In this document: one piece after another, positions 40,053 to 40,648 of the stretch | How positions within the stretch are numbered: position 1 is the stretch's first letter | Layout of the letters: each line of letters starts with the position of its first letter | Assembly (NCBI GenBank): GCA_001567485.1 | Contig: JZRA01000109.1 | Coordinates: 1-40,648 of the forward strand | Reading direction: 5' to 3' | Length of the DNA stretch: 40,648 nucleotides | DNA from: Chloroflexi bacterium OLB13 | Lineage (GTDB): Bacteria > Chloroflexota > Anaerolineae > Aggregatilineales > Phototrophicaceae | Program-made: the position numbers and the translations under genes | Notes under the pieces: generated by a model | The model's input: the letters and a program-made list of their open reading frames with translations, nothing else | Database searches by the model: none | What the model was told of the DNA's origin: nothing

Positions 40053-40648
40053 CTCTCACTGCTCTCCGACAGCGCTTCATAGTCCTTGCTCAAACGACGG
40101 CAGCGACCTATCCAGGCGAAAGTCCGTTCAACAATCCAACGCCTGGGCTGGACTTCAAAACCCTTGGCACTGTCGGAGCGTTTCACCACCTGACAGGTCA
40201 CACCGAAGCTGGCCTTGCACCACTGGTGCAGCGGTTCACTCTCATAGCCGCCATCCAATAGCAGTGCTTCCCAACGGTCATACAACGGCACACGCCGCAG
40301 CAGGAAGCGCAAGCCCTCCTTATCCTGCCAGTTGGCTGGCAGGACCTTCACCCGTGTCAGCAGACCGAGCGTGTCTACCAGGATGTGCCGCTTGCGTCCC
40401 TTGATCAGCTTGCCTCCGTCGAAGCCGCGTGGCCCCCTTTTTCCGTCGTCTTCACCGACTGGCTGTCCGCAATTAACAGACTGGCTTCGCTTTCGCGTCC
40501 GTCTTGCTGGCGTACCTGTTGGCGCAAGATATCGTTCAGGTACACCCACACGCCCGCCAGCTTGAGACTGCGCCAATAGGAGTACACCGTCTGCCAGGGT
40601 GGGAAGTCGTGCGGTAACGCTCGCCACGTGATGCCGGTTCGCAGCACA
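39982..40648 (-). mobile_element. Partial IS5-family insertion sequence, transposase 3' end
   Basis: The transposase-end part of the same element as 1-218. The inverted repeat is at 39982-39998. The outside flank 39979-39981 is TGA and is preceded by AGTGCTGAGTGA. Joining the two window ends and removing the IS with one TGA would restore a perfect tandem AGTGCTGAGTGATG pair. The element's 3' boundary cuts the alpha/beta hydrolase. Confidence 0.87.
39998..40648 (-). CDS. IS5-family transposase, C-terminal part with -1 frameshift (partial)
   Basis: Two overlapping minus-strand frames. The first enters from the window edge and ends at 40405; it carries the first DDE aspartate in LLIADSQSVK. The second, ending at 39998, carries RGPRGFDGGKLIKGRKRHIL, then the second aspartate in LLLDGGYE and the catalytic glutamate in WIVERTFAWIGR. 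They meet at a run of five A and five G on the coding strand (40442-40433). A -1 slip there joins EKG to GPRGFDGG in the family's normal order. Programmed -1 frameshifting is known in this subgroup, so the gene is probably active rather than broken. Confidence 0.8.
   Translation of the reverse strand, partial: CAANRHHVASVTARLPTLADGVLLLAQSQAGGRVGVPERYLAPTGTPARRTRKRSQSVNCGQPVGEDDGKRGPRGFDGGKLIKGRKRHILVDTLGLLTRVKVLPANWQDKEGLRFLLRRVPLYDRWEALLLDGGYESEPLHQWCKASFGVTCQVVKRSDSAKGFEVQPRRWIVERTFAWIGRCRRLSKDYEALSESSESWIYAAMIHLMARRLAQT

Overview
The window reads as a high-GC bacterial chromosome segment, most likely from the Chloroflexota (Anaerolineae-like). That placement is inferred from Thr-Pro-rich linkers in secreted proteins, an ABC-transporter operon without its own ATPase, a PadR/HAAS locus, and two dispersed repeat families common in that phylum: a GAGTGCTGAGTGATGAG type and a CTCACCCCC...CCCTCTCCC hairpin type. 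No rRNA, tRNA or CRISPR array was found. Both window ends lie inside the same IS5-type insertion sequence in the same orientation and overlap by 42/43 bases, so the window is either circular or a contig bounded by IS copies.

Layout. 1-2143: partial IS, uppP with a 3' end overwritten by repeats, and a class IV aminotransferase, all on the minus strand. 2461-11068 (plus): glutamate synthase large subunit gltB, a long leader with a small ORF before the magnesium transporter mgtE, and a Rieske/glutamate-synthase-like gene split by a frameshift. 11456-13835 (minus): a small P-loop kinase, an aldo/keto reductase, and a DUF433 antitoxin-like gene with a frameshifted DUF5615 partner. 14179-18367 (plus): PHP phosphoesterase, methylglyoxal synthase, PadR regulator with HAAS membrane protein, an MDR oxidoreductase and a small membrane protein. 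18364-19974 (minus): phenylalanine 4-hydroxylase and a Trm9-like methyltransferase. 20088-23122: PfkB sugar kinase, folK (minus) and an MFS transporter closed by a strong terminator.

23400-29066 is a five-gene operon: amidohydrolase, solute-binding protein, two permeases and an argininosuccinate-lyase-family enzyme. It looks like uptake and cleavage of an unidentified compound. Directly after it sits an AT-richer restriction-modification unit (SacI-like nuclease and D12-class adenine methylase) flanked by a 50-bp direct repeat. The repeat copies the 3' end of the adjacent TauE/SafE gene, which is the footprint of insertion with long target duplication and the clearest evolutionary event in the window.

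31245-39981 holds a TauE/SafE exporter, a beta-propeller protein, two secreted proteins (one with a degenerate M23-like fold), a B12-binding radical SAM enzyme, a membrane-anchored alpha/beta hydrolase, a flavodoxin and a second hydrolase whose 5' end is cut by the IS.

Three genes look intact apart from single-base frameshifts (IS copy near 10, about 9683, about 13740 and 13650). These may be real decay or residual indel errors, and I cannot tell which from sequence alone.
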